64,000 nucleotides of DNA from Candidatus Epulonipiscium viviparus (GCF_030708075.1 NZ_CP117982.1:2968672-3032671); one strand, 5' to 3'; counted from the stretch's first letter, positions 1 to 9,330 are shown. Numbers and translations are program-made. Notes: generated from the letters alone by a model not told the origin.

Positions 1-393
1 CCAAAACTTAAATATCTCGGAACTCAAGGTACTTCTGGTATCAAGATTTATGACCTAAACATTGCATCTACAGGATTAACAGAAGAAGGTGCGAAGGCCG
101 CTGGTATAGACGCAGGGTGTGTGCAAGTAACTGACAACGACAGAGCCGAATTTATGCCAACATTTGAACCTGCAACTATCACGTTGGTTTTTGATAAAAA
201 GACTAGACGAGTTTTGGGTGGGCAAATTATCAGTGATAAAGATTTAACACAATATATGAATACTCTTTCTGTTGTTATTCAAAACAAAATGACGGTTGAA
301 GAGTTGGCAGTTGTAGACTTTTTCTTCCAGCCACACTTTAACAAACCTTGGAGTTTATTAAATACTGTCGCTATTGCGGCATTGGATAAGTAA
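1..393 (+). CDS. nox: NADH oxidase-type flavoprotein, C-terminal part (5' end outside window)
   Basis: The frame is open from the first base and yields 130 residues of the C-terminal dimerisation domain of FAD-dependent pyridine nucleotide-disulphide oxidoreductases. The end carries the block DFFFQPHFNKPW, typical of NADH oxidases and CoA-disulphide reductases. In an anaerobe such an enzyme usually reduces O2 to water with NADH, for oxygen protection and NAD+ regeneration. The FAD and NAD binding folds and the redox cysteine lie outside the window, so NADH oxidase and CoA-disulphide reductase cannot be separated here. A rho-independent terminator follows directly, so it ends its transcription unit. 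Confidence 0.7.
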   Translation, partial: PKLKYLGTQGTSGIKIYDLNIASTGLTEEGAKAAGIDAGCVQVTDNDRAEFMPTFEPATITLVFDKKTRRVLGGQIISDKDLTQYMNTLSVVIQNKMTVEELAVVDFFFQPHFNKPWSLLNTVAIAALDK

Positions 394-400
394 AAATTTA

Positions 401-427
401 ATCCCCCTAATTATTTAGGGGGATATA
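401..427 (+). terminator. Rho-independent terminator of the NADH oxidase gene
   Basis: A perfect 10-bp inverted repeat (ATCCCCCTAA / TTAGGGGGAT) with a 4-base loop, followed by a T-rich tract, starts 7 bases after the stop codon. Confidence 0.85.
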
Positions 428-446
428 TTTTTGCTATAAAAAACTA

Positions 447-1379
447 TTAGAGAATATTGAGCAGGTCATTGTGTGACAAATCACGAAAAATATTAGCTAT
501 ATACGTATCTAACTCTGGGCCTACCGTAAGTGATAATTGCTCTGCTAGCTTATTTTTTTGCATGGAAATAGGTAGGTCCTCATCGACATTGTCATATACA
601 TACACTTCTACAAATAGTGGATTTGCATGTATAGCCATATACGTATTGTCGTTTCTGGCAACAATGCTAACATTTTCGGTATATATAAAAGCAGAGTGCT
701 GAAATCTTTTTCTTGACAACACGCATAGCGTAGAAACTGAAAAAATAGGCGCGGCAACGCTAGAATTACAGTGTGCAAAATATATTCTATAGTCAATATA
801 GTCGATAATTTCGTATTTATTTGATTCGCGGACATCGCTTCCAAACATAATAACAGTGCCTACATCCGATTTTGGTACATCTCTATAGCTGTTATTTAGA
901 GGTAAAGTATATTGATTATCTATATAAGAAATTATGATTTTGCCTTGATCTAAATATTCTGTTATTGTATATTTACAGTCATGTATAAAAAATACTATAT
1001 TTATATTTGTGTCATCAGTATCGTTCAATTCTAGCTTACCAATATCTTTCTTATCTAATAAACTATTGTATATATAACTTAGATATGGGCTTCGATAAGA
1101 AAATCTGTATTTAGGTGAAGCTAAAGGTTCGTGTTTGCTGTTTTCTGTATATAAATAGTATTCGAAAGATTTTTCTAAGCTGCTACTCAACAAATCAAAA
1201 GTATATGGAGCGTAAATATGTTCGGTTAGGCTAATCATTCTATGATCTTCTAATAAATCGGCCAAATTTTCTGTTGTCAATGTTTTTAGCATTAAATCGT
1301 CGGTGGAGAGGGTGTTGCCAGTAAAACGTTTAATAATTGAAGTATTTATTTTTTTCTTTACATAAATTAAATGTAGCAC
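447..1379 (-). CDS. Hypothetical protein, 310 aa
   Basis: I do not recognise this protein. It starts with GTG, preceded by a good GAGGAGAA ribosome binding site 5 bases upstream. It is hydrophilic with many Tyr, Asp, Asn and Ile residues and has no obvious signal peptide or transmembrane segment. It contains no cysteine motif or nucleotide-binding loop that I can see. It converges on the NADH oxidase gene, from which the terminator at 401-427 separates it, and diverges from the large secreted protein. The codon use is AT-rich like the housekeeping genes, unlike the next gene. The clean start and 310-codon frame argue that it is real; function is unknown. Confidence 0.6.
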   Translation of the reverse strand: MLHLIYVKKKINTSIIKRFTGNTLSTDDLMLKTLTTENLADLLEDHRMISLTEHIYAPYTFDLLSSSLEKSFEYYLYTENSKHEPLASPKYRFSYRSPYLSYIYNSLLDKKDIGKLELNDTDDTNINIVFFIHDCKYTITEYLDQGKIIISYIDNQYTLPLNNSYRDVPKSDVGTVIMFGSDVRESNKYEIIDYIDYRIYFAHCNSSVAAPIFSVSTLCVLSRKRFQHSAFIYTENVSIVARNDNTYMAIHANPLFVEVYVYDNVDEDLPISMQKNKLAEQLSLTVGPELDTYIANIFRDLSHNDLLNIL

Positions 1380-1588
1380 AATTGTTCTCCTCTAATATAA
1401 AATATTTAGTAATATAATATGCTGAATGCTTGCTATATTACAAGGGGCATTTTACAAAATAGACGATATTTTCTGTTTAAGCTATATGATACAAAATACG
1501 ACGATTTGAACAAATATTAGCGATTCACTTCTTAATATTTATATGTTAATGTTATTAAGAAACTATAAACAAGGCAACTTAAATTAGA

Positions 1589-1616
1589 TTAACTTAGTAT
1601 AAAATAAGTATATGAT
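1589..1616 (+). promoter_or_regulatory. Weak candidate promoter in the 313-bp divergent gap before the first secreted enzyme
   Basis: TTAACT and TATGAT are separated by 16 bp, about 75 bp before the start codon at 1693. The whole gap (1380-1692) is very AT-rich and contains no open frame or repeat that I can defend. It must hold the promoters for both divergent genes. The match is partial. Confidence 0.3.
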
Positions 1617-1692
1617 ATGAATTTGATTCTACAATTATTATAGTAGCAGTCAAAGGTTGAGATTGTGAAAATCGCTAAAAGGAGGAGTTTTA

Positions 1693-4533
1693 ATGAAAAA
1701 ATTTGGAAAAGTATTTGCTACAATGATGGCATTAGCAATGATGGGAGGTGCTGCTTATGCCGCAGAAGCAACGTTGACTCTTGACGAAGCAAAGGCTGCA
1801 ATTGCAACAGCAGCTGGAGTAGAAACTTGGAGAAATGACGAGCTGAATGCAAAGGTTACAGAAATAATAACGGGTCATAATATTTATTACGTATTTCCGC
1901 TTACACTTAGCAATGGAGAACGAGGTGTTGTCGGAGGCGCATATGATGGTACGATTGTCGCATACACGAGCGATGGCAAATTGATGTGGGAATCGCGCCC
2001 ATCTATTTTCTTTCCGTCTGAGCTCATCGCAGCGGATCTGAATAACGATGGATTCGACGAAACAATCATCACCTACTATGATGGAAGCATTCACGTGCTC
2101 GATAAAAATGGCAAAGAGTTTTGGACTTATCAGGCAGAAGGTGCGTTATATGCCGCCGCAGTCGTTGAGGATGCAGGAAAATCATATGTTATGGCAGGAG
2201 GAATCGATCACTACTTATATAAATTTGATGGAGAGACCGGGGCTGTTGCAGACACACTTTATATAGATCACAGTGTTGTTGCAGAACCTAAAGAGACCCA
2301 CTCAGGTTATGCAATTTCTCAGATCAAAGCAGGCGATATGTATGGCGATGGCAAAGACTATGTTGTAATTCCGTACAAGTGGCACGATAAGTATAATTAC
2401 GATTGCATGATGGTTGATCCTGCAACTATGACGGTGGTTTGGGATACTAAAATCAATAAGACAGCATTCAAAAATTTGCCGAAGGGCTTGTTAAATGGCG
2501 AGATGGATGTTGCAGATGTGGATGGCGACGGTGATGCCGAGATAATGTTTGCACCGGCTGCTGGAGATTCGGGTGGAATTGGTATTTTGGACCATAACGG
2601 AAAAGTGGTTTATAATATTGGAAGACCAGAAGAATTACCAAATCGTGGATATAGAATGGGTAACATTTCGTTTGTGGCCGGTGAGGGAATTGAAGAGCCA
2701 TTTATTGTAAATATGAGTGCTAGCTTTTTAGTAGAATATGACCCACCAAATGCTGGAGATACTGCAGATACAAAGTATGAGCGCACCGGAATTCATGGGA
2801 AACTAGAGTACATATCGTTTTTGTGGGGTGAGTTTGATAGCGAAACAGGCTTATACTACTTAGCGGGAGATACATCTGGTGGCGATGTGATTCGTGTAAT
2901 TGATATGAAAGATGATGACTGGGGCGATATCTTTGCGAGCATCACGCACGAGGGCAACATTTCAGAGGTGATCGATAACATCAAAACTCTAGAGCAACAA
3001 ATTGCAAACTTTGAGATGCCGAGCTATCAAACACCTACCGAAAGCAAAATTTATATAAGCACCACAGATGATACGTATAGATCTAGCGAAGAGGATGTTA
3101 TGCAATATTCGGCATATGCGACGTGGTCACAAATTAGAGATTGGCGCGAGGCTGAGCTGGCACCCGAATGGGCTGCAAAAGAAGATGATAGAAAAACGTA
3201 TAATATGACAGTGGAAGAAATGGTCGCACAAGCTGCTGCCCACAACGCTGCCGGACAGTCGTTCGGAATGTGGGTAGGGCATGGAACCGACCCGTTTTAT
3301 ATAGCACCATCGACATATAAGGCGATTCTTGATGCGGCGCCAGATGTACACGTAACATTTATATATTCTGAATTGGGCGGAACTTCCGAAGAAATGCGTT
3401 ACGTAATTGATAATCTATTTAAGGAGGCAGCGAAATATTGTCAAGAACATGGTGATGCGACGATGTTATTTAGAAACAAAAATATGTTCTGGACGTCTAA
3501 TGCACATACCCCTGAATGGCAAGAACTATTAAATGGTGATTATAAAGATGTTATAATTCCGGCAATGGAAGAAACAAATAGCCGTGCAGCAGAGGTGAGC
3601 TTGCCTTCTAGGGTTGGACTTTGGTTATCTGATGGCGTCGGTTCTTGGGGCGGCAGAATGATAGAAGATACAAGTGATTATAATAAGCAGCAGATGTGGA
3701 GCTATCAGCAAGTGGAATCACATTTTCTCAGAGCTTTTGCATATCAAATTGCATACGGCGCAAAGGAATTTCAAAATGTTAATCCTACACCAATTCCAGA
3801 AACCAATACTCATTATGACAAATTGGTACGCGAGTTGATAAATGCTGGAGTTTTGATTCCTGGTGAAAAAGACAACTTGCTTTCGATCACAGACTTTGCG
3901 CTTGCAATGCGCGAGCCAGAATCAGCGTTTTTTGAGTCTACTTTGGGAGGTCATGATGGGGGCGGATTTGATCCAAATGAAACTACGCCATATGTATTCG
4001 AACGGCTTGCAGCATATTGGGGTGGCTCGCCTACTCTAGAACACGACTTTTCAAACTATGGCTATGGCGTGGATAGACGAATGTCTTCGTTTTTGCCTGG
4101 AAACCCATATGGATTGGTGCCAATCTTCTCAAATACGTATGATATATCAAAAGATCCAATGTTTACCAAAACGGTAGAAACGGATGGAAAATTCTTCTAT
4201 GATGAATCTGGAGCAGCGTTCACACCAATTGAATATAAGGATGAGGTAGAAAAAATGTTGGCGGAATCCGCAGCAAAGTTGCCTGTAATTGTAAGCAGTG
4301 AGGAGAATACGGTTGCATGGGTTGCGACAAAAGTTGATGATACTCATATTCGCGTAAGCTTATTTGATGGCGGATACATCGTACCAAAAGAGAGAACTGC
4401 GACAGTGACGGTTCAGAACAACACCGCTTTAAATGCGACAAACATTCTGACCGGCGAAACTTATGCTGGAAATTCGTTCGAAGTGACGGTGCCTGCAGGA
4501 ACATTTGCATTTGTGGATATCGAAATTAAATAA
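1693..4533 (+). CDS. Secreted beta-propeller protein, probable polysaccharide-active enzyme (paralogue 1)
   Basis: The 946-aa product starts with a classic Sec signal peptide (about residues 1-24, ending AYAAEA) behind an AAAGGAGGAG ribosome binding site. Residues of about 60-400 form a PQQ/FG-GAP-like propeller with blade motifs such as DLNNDGFDE, DVDGDGDAE and repeated G-G/W strands. Residues of about 430-860 form a second domain with conserved blocks WVGHGTDPFYI, FRNKNMFW and RMIEDTSDY, and a beta-rich C-terminal module follows (FEVTVPAGTFAFVDIEI). The next gene is a paralogue over nearly the whole length. The size and the propeller-plus-large-domain plan recall lambda-carrageenases (GH150), a comparison from memory and not checked. 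The coding sequence is visibly more GC-rich than the neighbouring genes. Secretion and the propeller are well supported; the reaction is inferred. Confidence 0.7.
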   Translation: MKKFGKVFATMMALAMMGGAAYAAEATLTLDEAKAAIATAAGVETWRNDELNAKVTEIITGHNIYYVFPLTLSNGERGVVGGAYDGTIVAYTSDGKLMWESRPSIFFPSELIAADLNNDGFDETIITYYDGSIHVLDKNGKEFWTYQAEGALYAAAVVEDAGKSYVMAGGIDHYLYKFDGETGAVADTLYIDHSVVAEPKETHSGYAISQIKAGDMYGDGKDYVVIPYKWHDKYNYDCMMVDPATMTVVWDTKINKTAFKNLPKGLLNGEMDVADVDGDGDAEIMFAPAAGDSGGIGILDHNGKVVYNIGRPEELPNRGYRMGNISFVAGEGIEEPFIVNMSASFLVEYDPPNAGDTADTKYERTGIHGKLEYISFLWGEFDSETGLYYLAGDTSGGDVIRVIDMKDDDWGDIFASITHEGNISEVIDNIKTLEQQIANFEMPSYQTPTESKIYISTTDDTYRSSEEDVMQYSAYATWSQIRDWREAELAPEWAAKEDDRKTYNMTVEEMVAQAAAHNAAGQSFGMWVGHGTDPFYIAPSTYKAILDAAPDVHVTFIYSELGGTSEEMRYVIDNLFKEAAKYCQEHGDATMLFRNKNMFWTSNAHTPEWQELLNGDYKDVIIPAMEETNSRAAEVSLPSRVGLWLSDGVGSWGGRMIEDTSDYNKQQMWSYQQVESHFLRAFAYQIAYGAKEFQNVNPTPIPETNTHYDKLVRELINAGVLIPGEKDNLLSITDFALAMREPESAFFESTLGGHDGGGFDPNETTPYVFERLAAYWGGSPTLEHDFSNYGYGVDRRMSSFLPGNPYGLVPIFSNTYDISKDPMFTKTVETDGKFFYDESGAAFTPIEYKDEVEKMLAESAAKLPVIVSSEENTVAWVATKVDDTHIRVSLFDGGYIVPKERTATVTVQNNTALNATNILTGETYAGNSFEVTVPAGTFAFVDIEIK

Positions 4534-4539
4534 TTCAAA

Positions 4540-4568
4540 GAAGCCCTTGCTACCCTGGTAAGGGCTTC
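4540..4568 (+). terminator. Hairpin between the two secreted paralogues, possible weak terminator
   Basis: A 9-bp inverted repeat (GAAGCCCTT / AAGGGCTTC) lies just after the stop codon. It is followed by TATAATAATT rather than a real T-run, so read-through into the second paralogue is likely. Confidence 0.5.
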
Positions 4569-4590
4569 TATAATAATTAAAAAAGGGGGA

Positions 4591-7500
4591 ATGGATATGA
4601 AAAAGATTTTGGCGTCAGTATCGATGTTATGCGCAACTGTAGCAGCAACGACCACGCAAGCATATGCAACGGAGGTGGAAGCGCAAATGGATAATATGAT
4701 AGTGAATGAGCCCAACGTAATAATCAAGGACCAGGTGATTGCAGGAGATTTAGTGATCGGCGAAGGCGTGATGAATGGAGAAATCACGTTAGAAAACGTA
4801 ACGGTGACAGGCAAGATTGTCGCACATTCTGGTAATAGAGATGTAATAAATTTTAAGAATTCGTATGTAGAAGGAGGTCTAGAGGTGGCAAAGAAGGCGT
4901 ACGTCATGTCTACTGCTGCCATCACGCCAGATATCGCAAGAATTAGCCTTGGTGCTGAGATGAAAATTAAGGGCGCACAAGACACTACGTTGGCGATTAC
5001 TATTACGCCTTTAGAAAATTTTGAAATAGCAGAAACCGTGGTCTTCAAAAATAATGACAATGAAACTGTTGTTGGAGTGGAATTGGTTGGGTTAACTAGC
5101 TTTATGACTGGCGAGAGTATTTTTACGGGAACTACATTTGCTGTTGCGAACGAGAAGTGGTTTGTTGCGGGCACATACGATGGCCTGGTGCTTGCGTATG
5201 ATTTCAGAAACGATGCAAAATGGAGAGTAAAAGTAGATGATGCCGCTGTGACACAGATTGTAGCCGAAGATGTAGATGGGGACGGCACTGACGAGCTTTT
5301 TGTGGCCTCTATGGATGGGATGCTAACTGCAATAGCAGCAGATGGTACCAAATTATGGGAATACAAGACAGAAGCACCGCTGTATACCGTGGCTGTTGCA
5401 AGGACTGTAGACGGCACGCCGTACGTATTTTGTGGAGGAGCGGATCAGTTGATTCATAAGCTTTCGGCAGAAGGAGAGATGATTCAAACAACTCAAATGC
5501 AAACTAGCCAGGGCAAAACGTCTGTATTAATTCGAAATCTCAAGACGGTTCAGCTAACTGAAGGCGGCCCCGAAACTGTTGTAGGCATAGGAACTTCGCA
5601 TGTTGGAGCTGTAGATGTGTTAAAACACTACGACCCTGCAGATATCAGTGAACCACTTTGGGAAACGTCGATGAGTGCGCTAAAAGCTAAGGGTACGTAT
5701 ATGAGTATTTTTGATGCAATCGATTTGGATGGCGATGGTACCAAAGAGATCGTATTGCCAAAAGGTGCGAACGGCGAATGCGGCGATATTACAGCGGTGA
5801 ATGCCGATGGGACGCTATACAAATCGTTGGTAGAAACCGATACTCGCGTAATTCATCGGGGATACAGAATGGGGACTCTTACCAATGTCGATGCAGCAGA
5901 GCCATACATCTTAAACCAGTTTGGCAACCAGGTAACTACGCTAAATTATGACCTCGAGTTGCAAGAAGTTTATACTGCAATGGACAGCTTTAACACAGCG
6001 TTTGTAGATAATGAGACTAGCAAGTTGTATCTGATTGGTACGCATTCTGGTGGCGATACAGTGGAGATTATCGACCTTAAGTCTAAGGCAAACCTTGCGC
6101 TAGTGGAAGCGATCGAGGAGACCGGGAGATTGCAAGAGGTGATAGATAATCTGATCGAGCTCAATAAGCAGGTGGAGGAATTTGTGATGCCGAAGTATCA
6201 AACCAAAACGAATAGCGACGTGGTTGCAGAAGTTCCGGAGGATGATACTGTAACGTACGAAGTATTGCTTTCGCCAAATGGGGTTATAGATTTTGTTTCA
6301 TCGATGGAGATTCCGGGAGTGCCATGGAATTATTATGAAGATTTTGACCGCGATGCGGTATTGGATGAATTTTGGGCAGCAAAGAGCGACAAACGTCGAA
6401 CTTCTCCGGTTTCTGCAGAGCAAATTATTAGTACCGCAAAGTCATATGAAGAACGGGATATCGATTTTTCGATTTGGGCCGGGCATGGCAACGATCCATT
6501 TTATATTAGTGTTTCAACGTTGATAGAGGTTATCAAGGCTGCGCCGACCACATGCAAAATGTTGATTTACCCTGAGCTGGGGCACAATTCTCCAGAAATT
6601 AAATATTTGGTCGACAATCTCTTTAATGCGTTGGGAAAAGTAATTATAGAAACTGGTGCACAAACCAAAATATTCTTTAGGAATAAGGGAATGTTCTGGT
6701 CGGCTGATGCGAATGCGGAGCCTTGGAGAAGTGCGTTTACAAGCGAGTATGCCGCACCGTTTGTACCGGGAATGGAAGAGTCCAACGGCAGAATGCAAGA
6801 AACCAGCTCTGCAGCTCGAGTGGGGATGTGGCTTTCGACAGACCTTGAAACTTGGGGTTCTAGACAGGTAGAAGATAACACATCATATAGCAGAGTGTTC
6901 CAAAATGGAATGCAGATGATTCAGTCGCATTATATTCGTGCAATGGTCCATGAGGCCTCCAACGGTGCAAAGTCATTTCAAAACGGTGGCGGTACAGCAT
7001 ATGATCAATTAGCAGTCGTATATAAAATGATAGACAACGGCTCGTTGCTAATTCCTAGCAAAGATGATTTGGCATCACTGTCTGGATTGGCCCTCGCTTG
7101 GAAGTCTGAAGTGGATCCAGAATTTCAATCTCGCAGTACAAACATTAACTATATTGCAGATTTTAAGGCAACTGGAGAGCACGACCCATCTGCATTCGAT
7201 AGACTAGATCAATATTGGGGAGGTGCAAAGATCGAAGAATACGATTTTTCGAGTTATGCAAACGGAGTAACGCATCGAAGAGTCAACTTTTTGCCAGAAA
7301 ATCCGTATGGAATGGTTGCCCACATCGCTGAAGATATCGCAATAGAAGGATCGCGCTTTGCGGACAGAGTAATTACCGATGGAAAGTATTTTTACGATGA
7401 AGATGGGAAGCAATACAATGCCGTTGAATATAAGGATGTGGTTGTTGAAAAGTTAGAGGAGCAAGCAAAGAAACTGCCTATTAGAGTAGAAAATTCGAAT

Positions 7501-7722
7501 TGGACGGTTGTCGCGGTGGACGAAACTCATTATCGAGTGACATTGATAGATAGCGACTATCTAAGCCCGCGAGAGAGTGTGGCAATGGTAATTTTACAAA
7601 ATATGGAAGGCGTTGCTGCAACTAATATTCTGTCAGGAGAAGTTTATCCGATAGTTGATGGCAAATTTGAAGTAACGGTTCCAGCTGGAATATTTGCAAT
7701 AGTAGACATCGAAATTCGGTAA
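4591..7722 (+). CDS. Secreted beta-propeller protein with N-terminal beta-helix segment (paralogue 2)
   Basis: The 1043-aa product begins with a signal peptide. The sequence shown starts at an ATG at 4591, but a second ATG two codons later (4597) fits the GGGGGA ribosome binding site about as well. Residues of about 30-145 are a segment absent from the first paralogue. It has repeating hydrophobic strands with Gly turns (GDLVIGEGV, ITLENVTVTGKIV), of the kind found in right-handed beta-helix segments of clostridial surface proteins. The rest matches paralogue 1: propeller blades (DVDGDGTDE, DLDGDGTKE), then WAGHGNDPFYI, FRNKGMFW, RQVEDNTSY, and the same C-terminal beta module ending FEVTVPAGIFAIVDIEI. 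It probably acts outside the cell on polysaccharide, with the helix part perhaps binding glycan or wall. The enzyme class is inferred. Confidence 0.7.
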   Translation: MDMKKILASVSMLCATVAATTTQAYATEVEAQMDNMIVNEPNVIIKDQVIAGDLVIGEGVMNGEITLENVTVTGKIVAHSGNRDVINFKNSYVEGGLEVAKKAYVMSTAAITPDIARISLGAEMKIKGAQDTTLAITITPLENFEIAETVVFKNNDNETVVGVELVGLTSFMTGESIFTGTTFAVANEKWFVAGTYDGLVLAYDFRNDAKWRVKVDDAAVTQIVAEDVDGDGTDELFVASMDGMLTAIAADGTKLWEYKTEAPLYTVAVARTVDGTPYVFCGGADQLIHKLSAEGEMIQTTQMQTSQGKTSVLIRNLKTVQLTEGGPETVVGIGTSHVGAVDVLKHYDPADISEPLWETSMSALKAKGTYMSIFDAIDLDGDGTKEIVLPKGANGECGDITAVNADGTLYKSLVETDTRVIHRGYRMGTLTNVDAAEPYILNQFGNQVTTLNYDLELQEVYTAMDSFNTAFVDNETSKLYLIGTHSGGDTVEIIDLKSKANLALVEAIEETGRLQEVIDNLIELNKQVEEFVMPKYQTKTNSDVVAEVPEDDTVTYEVLLSPNGVIDFVSSMEIPGVPWNYYEDFDRDAVLDEFWAAKSDKRRTSPVSAEQIISTAKSYEERDIDFSIWAGHGNDPFYISVSTLIEVIKAAPTTCKMLIYPELGHNSPEIKYLVDNLFNALGKVIIETGAQTKIFFRNKGMFWSADANAEPWRSAFTSEYAAPFVPGMEESNGRMQETSSAARVGMWLSTDLETWGSRQVEDNTSYSRVFQNGMQMIQSHYIRAMVHEASNGAKSFQNGGGTAYDQLAVVYKMIDNGSLLIPSKDDLASLSGLALAWKSEVDPEFQSRSTNINYIADFKATGEHDPSAFDRLDQYWGGAKIEEYDFSSYANGVTHRRVNFLPENPYGMVAHIAEDIAIEGSRFADRVITDGKYFYDEDGKQYNAVEYKDVVVEKLEEQAKKLPIRVENSNWTVVAVDETHYRVTLIDSDYLSPRESVAMVILQNMEGVAATNILSGEVYPIVDGKFEVTVPAGIFAIVDIEIR

Positions 7723-7730
7723 TTAAATTG

Positions 7731-7774
7731 GCCCTTGCATCGGCGACAGAATCTATCGTTGTATTTGCAAGGGC
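7731..7774. terminator. Hairpin after the second paralogue
   Basis: GCCCTTGCA and TGCAAGGGC are 9-bp complementary arms around a 26-base loop, 9 bases after the stop codon. The T-tract is weak (ATATTATTTA). It overlaps the end of the decayed gene at 7753-7885, so it may have been that gene's terminator, the secreted gene's, or both. Confidence 0.4.
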
Positions 7775-7885
7775 ATATTATTTAGTTCGGCAACATAAGT
7801 GTCCCAGTGCGCGTCGATATCTAGCTTTCCGGTCACAAATATAGGATATGTCACATAAAGTTAATGCTATTAATTTTTTGTTCAT
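7753..7885 (-). pseudogene. Remnant of an ABC solute-binding lipoprotein gene (start and end joined by a deletion)
   Basis: On the minus strand an AAAGGAAA site precedes an ATG at 7885 that reads MNKKLIALTL, like the start of a lipoprotein signal peptide. After about 10 codons the frame breaks. In the next frame the sequence reads VTYPIFVTGKLDIDAHWDTY followed by VAELNNMPLQIQR and a TAG stop at 7753. This resembles the C-terminal end of family 1 sugar-binding proteins, where an Asp-Trp-xx-Tyr-Val-x-Glu-Leu-xx-Met block is usual. I infer that the middle of the gene was deleted and only the two ends remain. The rest of the 357-bp gap to the next gene is AT-rich and contains its promoter. Confidence 0.5.
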
Positions 7886-8016
7886 AATATTTTCCTTTCA
7901 ATTTAAAAGTGTAGGCGGTATATAATCAATATTTTTGGGAAATAATAACAATATACAGAAAAATTATATAGCTTATATATTATAAATGTCAATGGTTATT
8001 TACAGTTTTTAATTTT

Positions 8017-8045
8017 TTGTTTGCATACTCTTATCAAAATATAGT
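8017..8045 (+). promoter_or_regulatory. Candidate promoter of the AI-2E-type permease gene
   Basis: TTGTTT and TATAGT are separated by 17 bp. A second possible -10 (TATACT with an upstream TGA) lies at 8054-8059 but would leave a leader of only about 14 bases. Confidence 0.4.
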
Positions 8046-8079
8046 TTTTATGATATACTGAACTTTAGGAGGTGAATCT

Positions 8080-9330
8080 ATGAAAAAATTTCTAGATATG
8101 AAATACTTTAAAATTTCACTATATATTATTTTTGTTATTGCTTGTTCAATATTAATATATAGAGTATCGTCAAGTACAGATAATTTTATGCCAGATATAT
8201 GGAACAGTGTCGACGAGTTTAAATCAATTTTTTCAGCTGTAGTTGTAGGATTTATCATTGCATATTTAATGAATCCATCAATGAATTTTTTCGAGCGGCA
8301 TTTGTGTAAAATGCTAAAGGCAACTACTCCAAAAAAGAGCAAGAGAATTAGACGCATATCGATCGGTGTTGTATATTTAACTTTTTTTGGAGCGATATAT
8401 TTGTTTATTATAGTTTTGGGACCACAATTAGTAGAGAATATTCGAGTGGTAATTTTAAATATACAAGCTAATATTTACAGAATAACCCAATTTCTTAATA
8501 ATGCAGAAGCGTATATTTCGCAAAACATTACTATTATTCCGCAGGATGTTGTAAATGAAGCGTTTAACTTTATCAACATAAATACGATTTTTGATTGGTT
8601 GATAGCCTGGATAGATGCGATCAGTTCGACATTGATTTCGAGTGCAGTGAATATCACTACTCTGTTCTTGGACGCTATTATTTCGTTTATGGTAGCGATG
8701 TATGTTTTAAGCCAAAAAGAAACATTTGTTAATGGCGGAAAGCGTTTTGTATATGCGTTATTTAATAAAGATCAGGCTCAAAAGTTCATTGATTTAATGA
8801 AAGAAGCTCACTTTATGATGATCCGTTTCTTTGTGGGTAAATCATTAGATTCTTGTATCATAGGTGTTATTTGTTTTGTCGGCTTGTGGTTAATGAAGAA
8901 TCCATATGCTTTGTTGCTATCATTAATTGTTGGGATATTCAACATGATCCCATATTTTGGACCATTTATCGGAGGCATTCCTGCGGTAATTATTACGATG
9001 TTTGTAGGCTGGATTCCGGCATTGATGGTTGCTTTGTTTATTCTGGCATTACAACAGTTTGATGGACTATATTTGGGGCCTAAAATTTTGGGAGATTCAC
9101 TTGGCATTACGCCGTTTTGGATTATTTCAAGCGTAACTATAGGAGGCGAAATAGCAGGTGCTGTTGGAATGTTCATTGCTTGCCCTATAGTTGCACTAAT
9201 TATTTTGATTTGTAATAGATGGATCGAAAAGCGTCTTGCAAATCATGATGTGGATTTACCAAAATTAGATGCAAGCGAAATTATTATAAAGCCCACTCCG
9301 CCATACAAAACGTTAGAAATTAAAAGTTAG
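8080..9330 (+). CDS. AI-2E family transporter (PerM/YtvI-like membrane protein)
   Basis: This 416-aa integral membrane protein has about eight hydrophobic segments. There is one near residues 10-28, a pair near 45-60 and 88-115, and a long Ser/Thr-rich one around 175-210. A cluster from about 255 to 375 contains the family signature region (NMIPYFGPFIGGIPAVIIT). Members export or exchange small molecules; most are uncharacterised, and only a few have been linked to autoinducer-2 or Na+/H+ exchange. The ribosome binding site AGGAGGTGA precedes the ATG. The gene ends 11 bp inside the convergent acetyltransferase gene with no terminator visible. Family assignment is firm, substrate unknown. Confidence 0.85.
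   Translation: MKKFLDMKYFKISLYIIFVIACSILIYRVSSSTDNFMPDIWNSVDEFKSIFSAVVVGFIIAYLMNPSMNFFERHLCKMLKATTPKKSKRIRRISIGVVYLTFFGAIYLFIIVLGPQLVENIRVVILNIQANIYRITQFLNNAEAYISQNITIIPQDVVNEAFNFININTIFDWLIAWIDAISSTLISSAVNITTLFLDAIISFMVAMYVLSQKETFVNGGKRFVYALFNKDQAQKFIDLMKEAHFMMIRFFVGKSLDSCIIGVICFVGLWLMKNPYALLLSLIVGIFNMIPYFGPFIGGIPAVIITMFVGWIPALMVALFILALQQFDGLYLGPKILGDSLGITPFWIISSVTIGGEIAGAVGMFIACPIVALIILICNRWIEKRLANHDVDLPKLDASEIIIKPTPPYKTLEIKS

Noticed and set aside
4461-5417. 318-codon minus-strand open frame opposite the second secreted gene
   Set aside because: Shadow of a GC-richer coding sequence; low-complexity Ser/Ala/Val product and no start signal.
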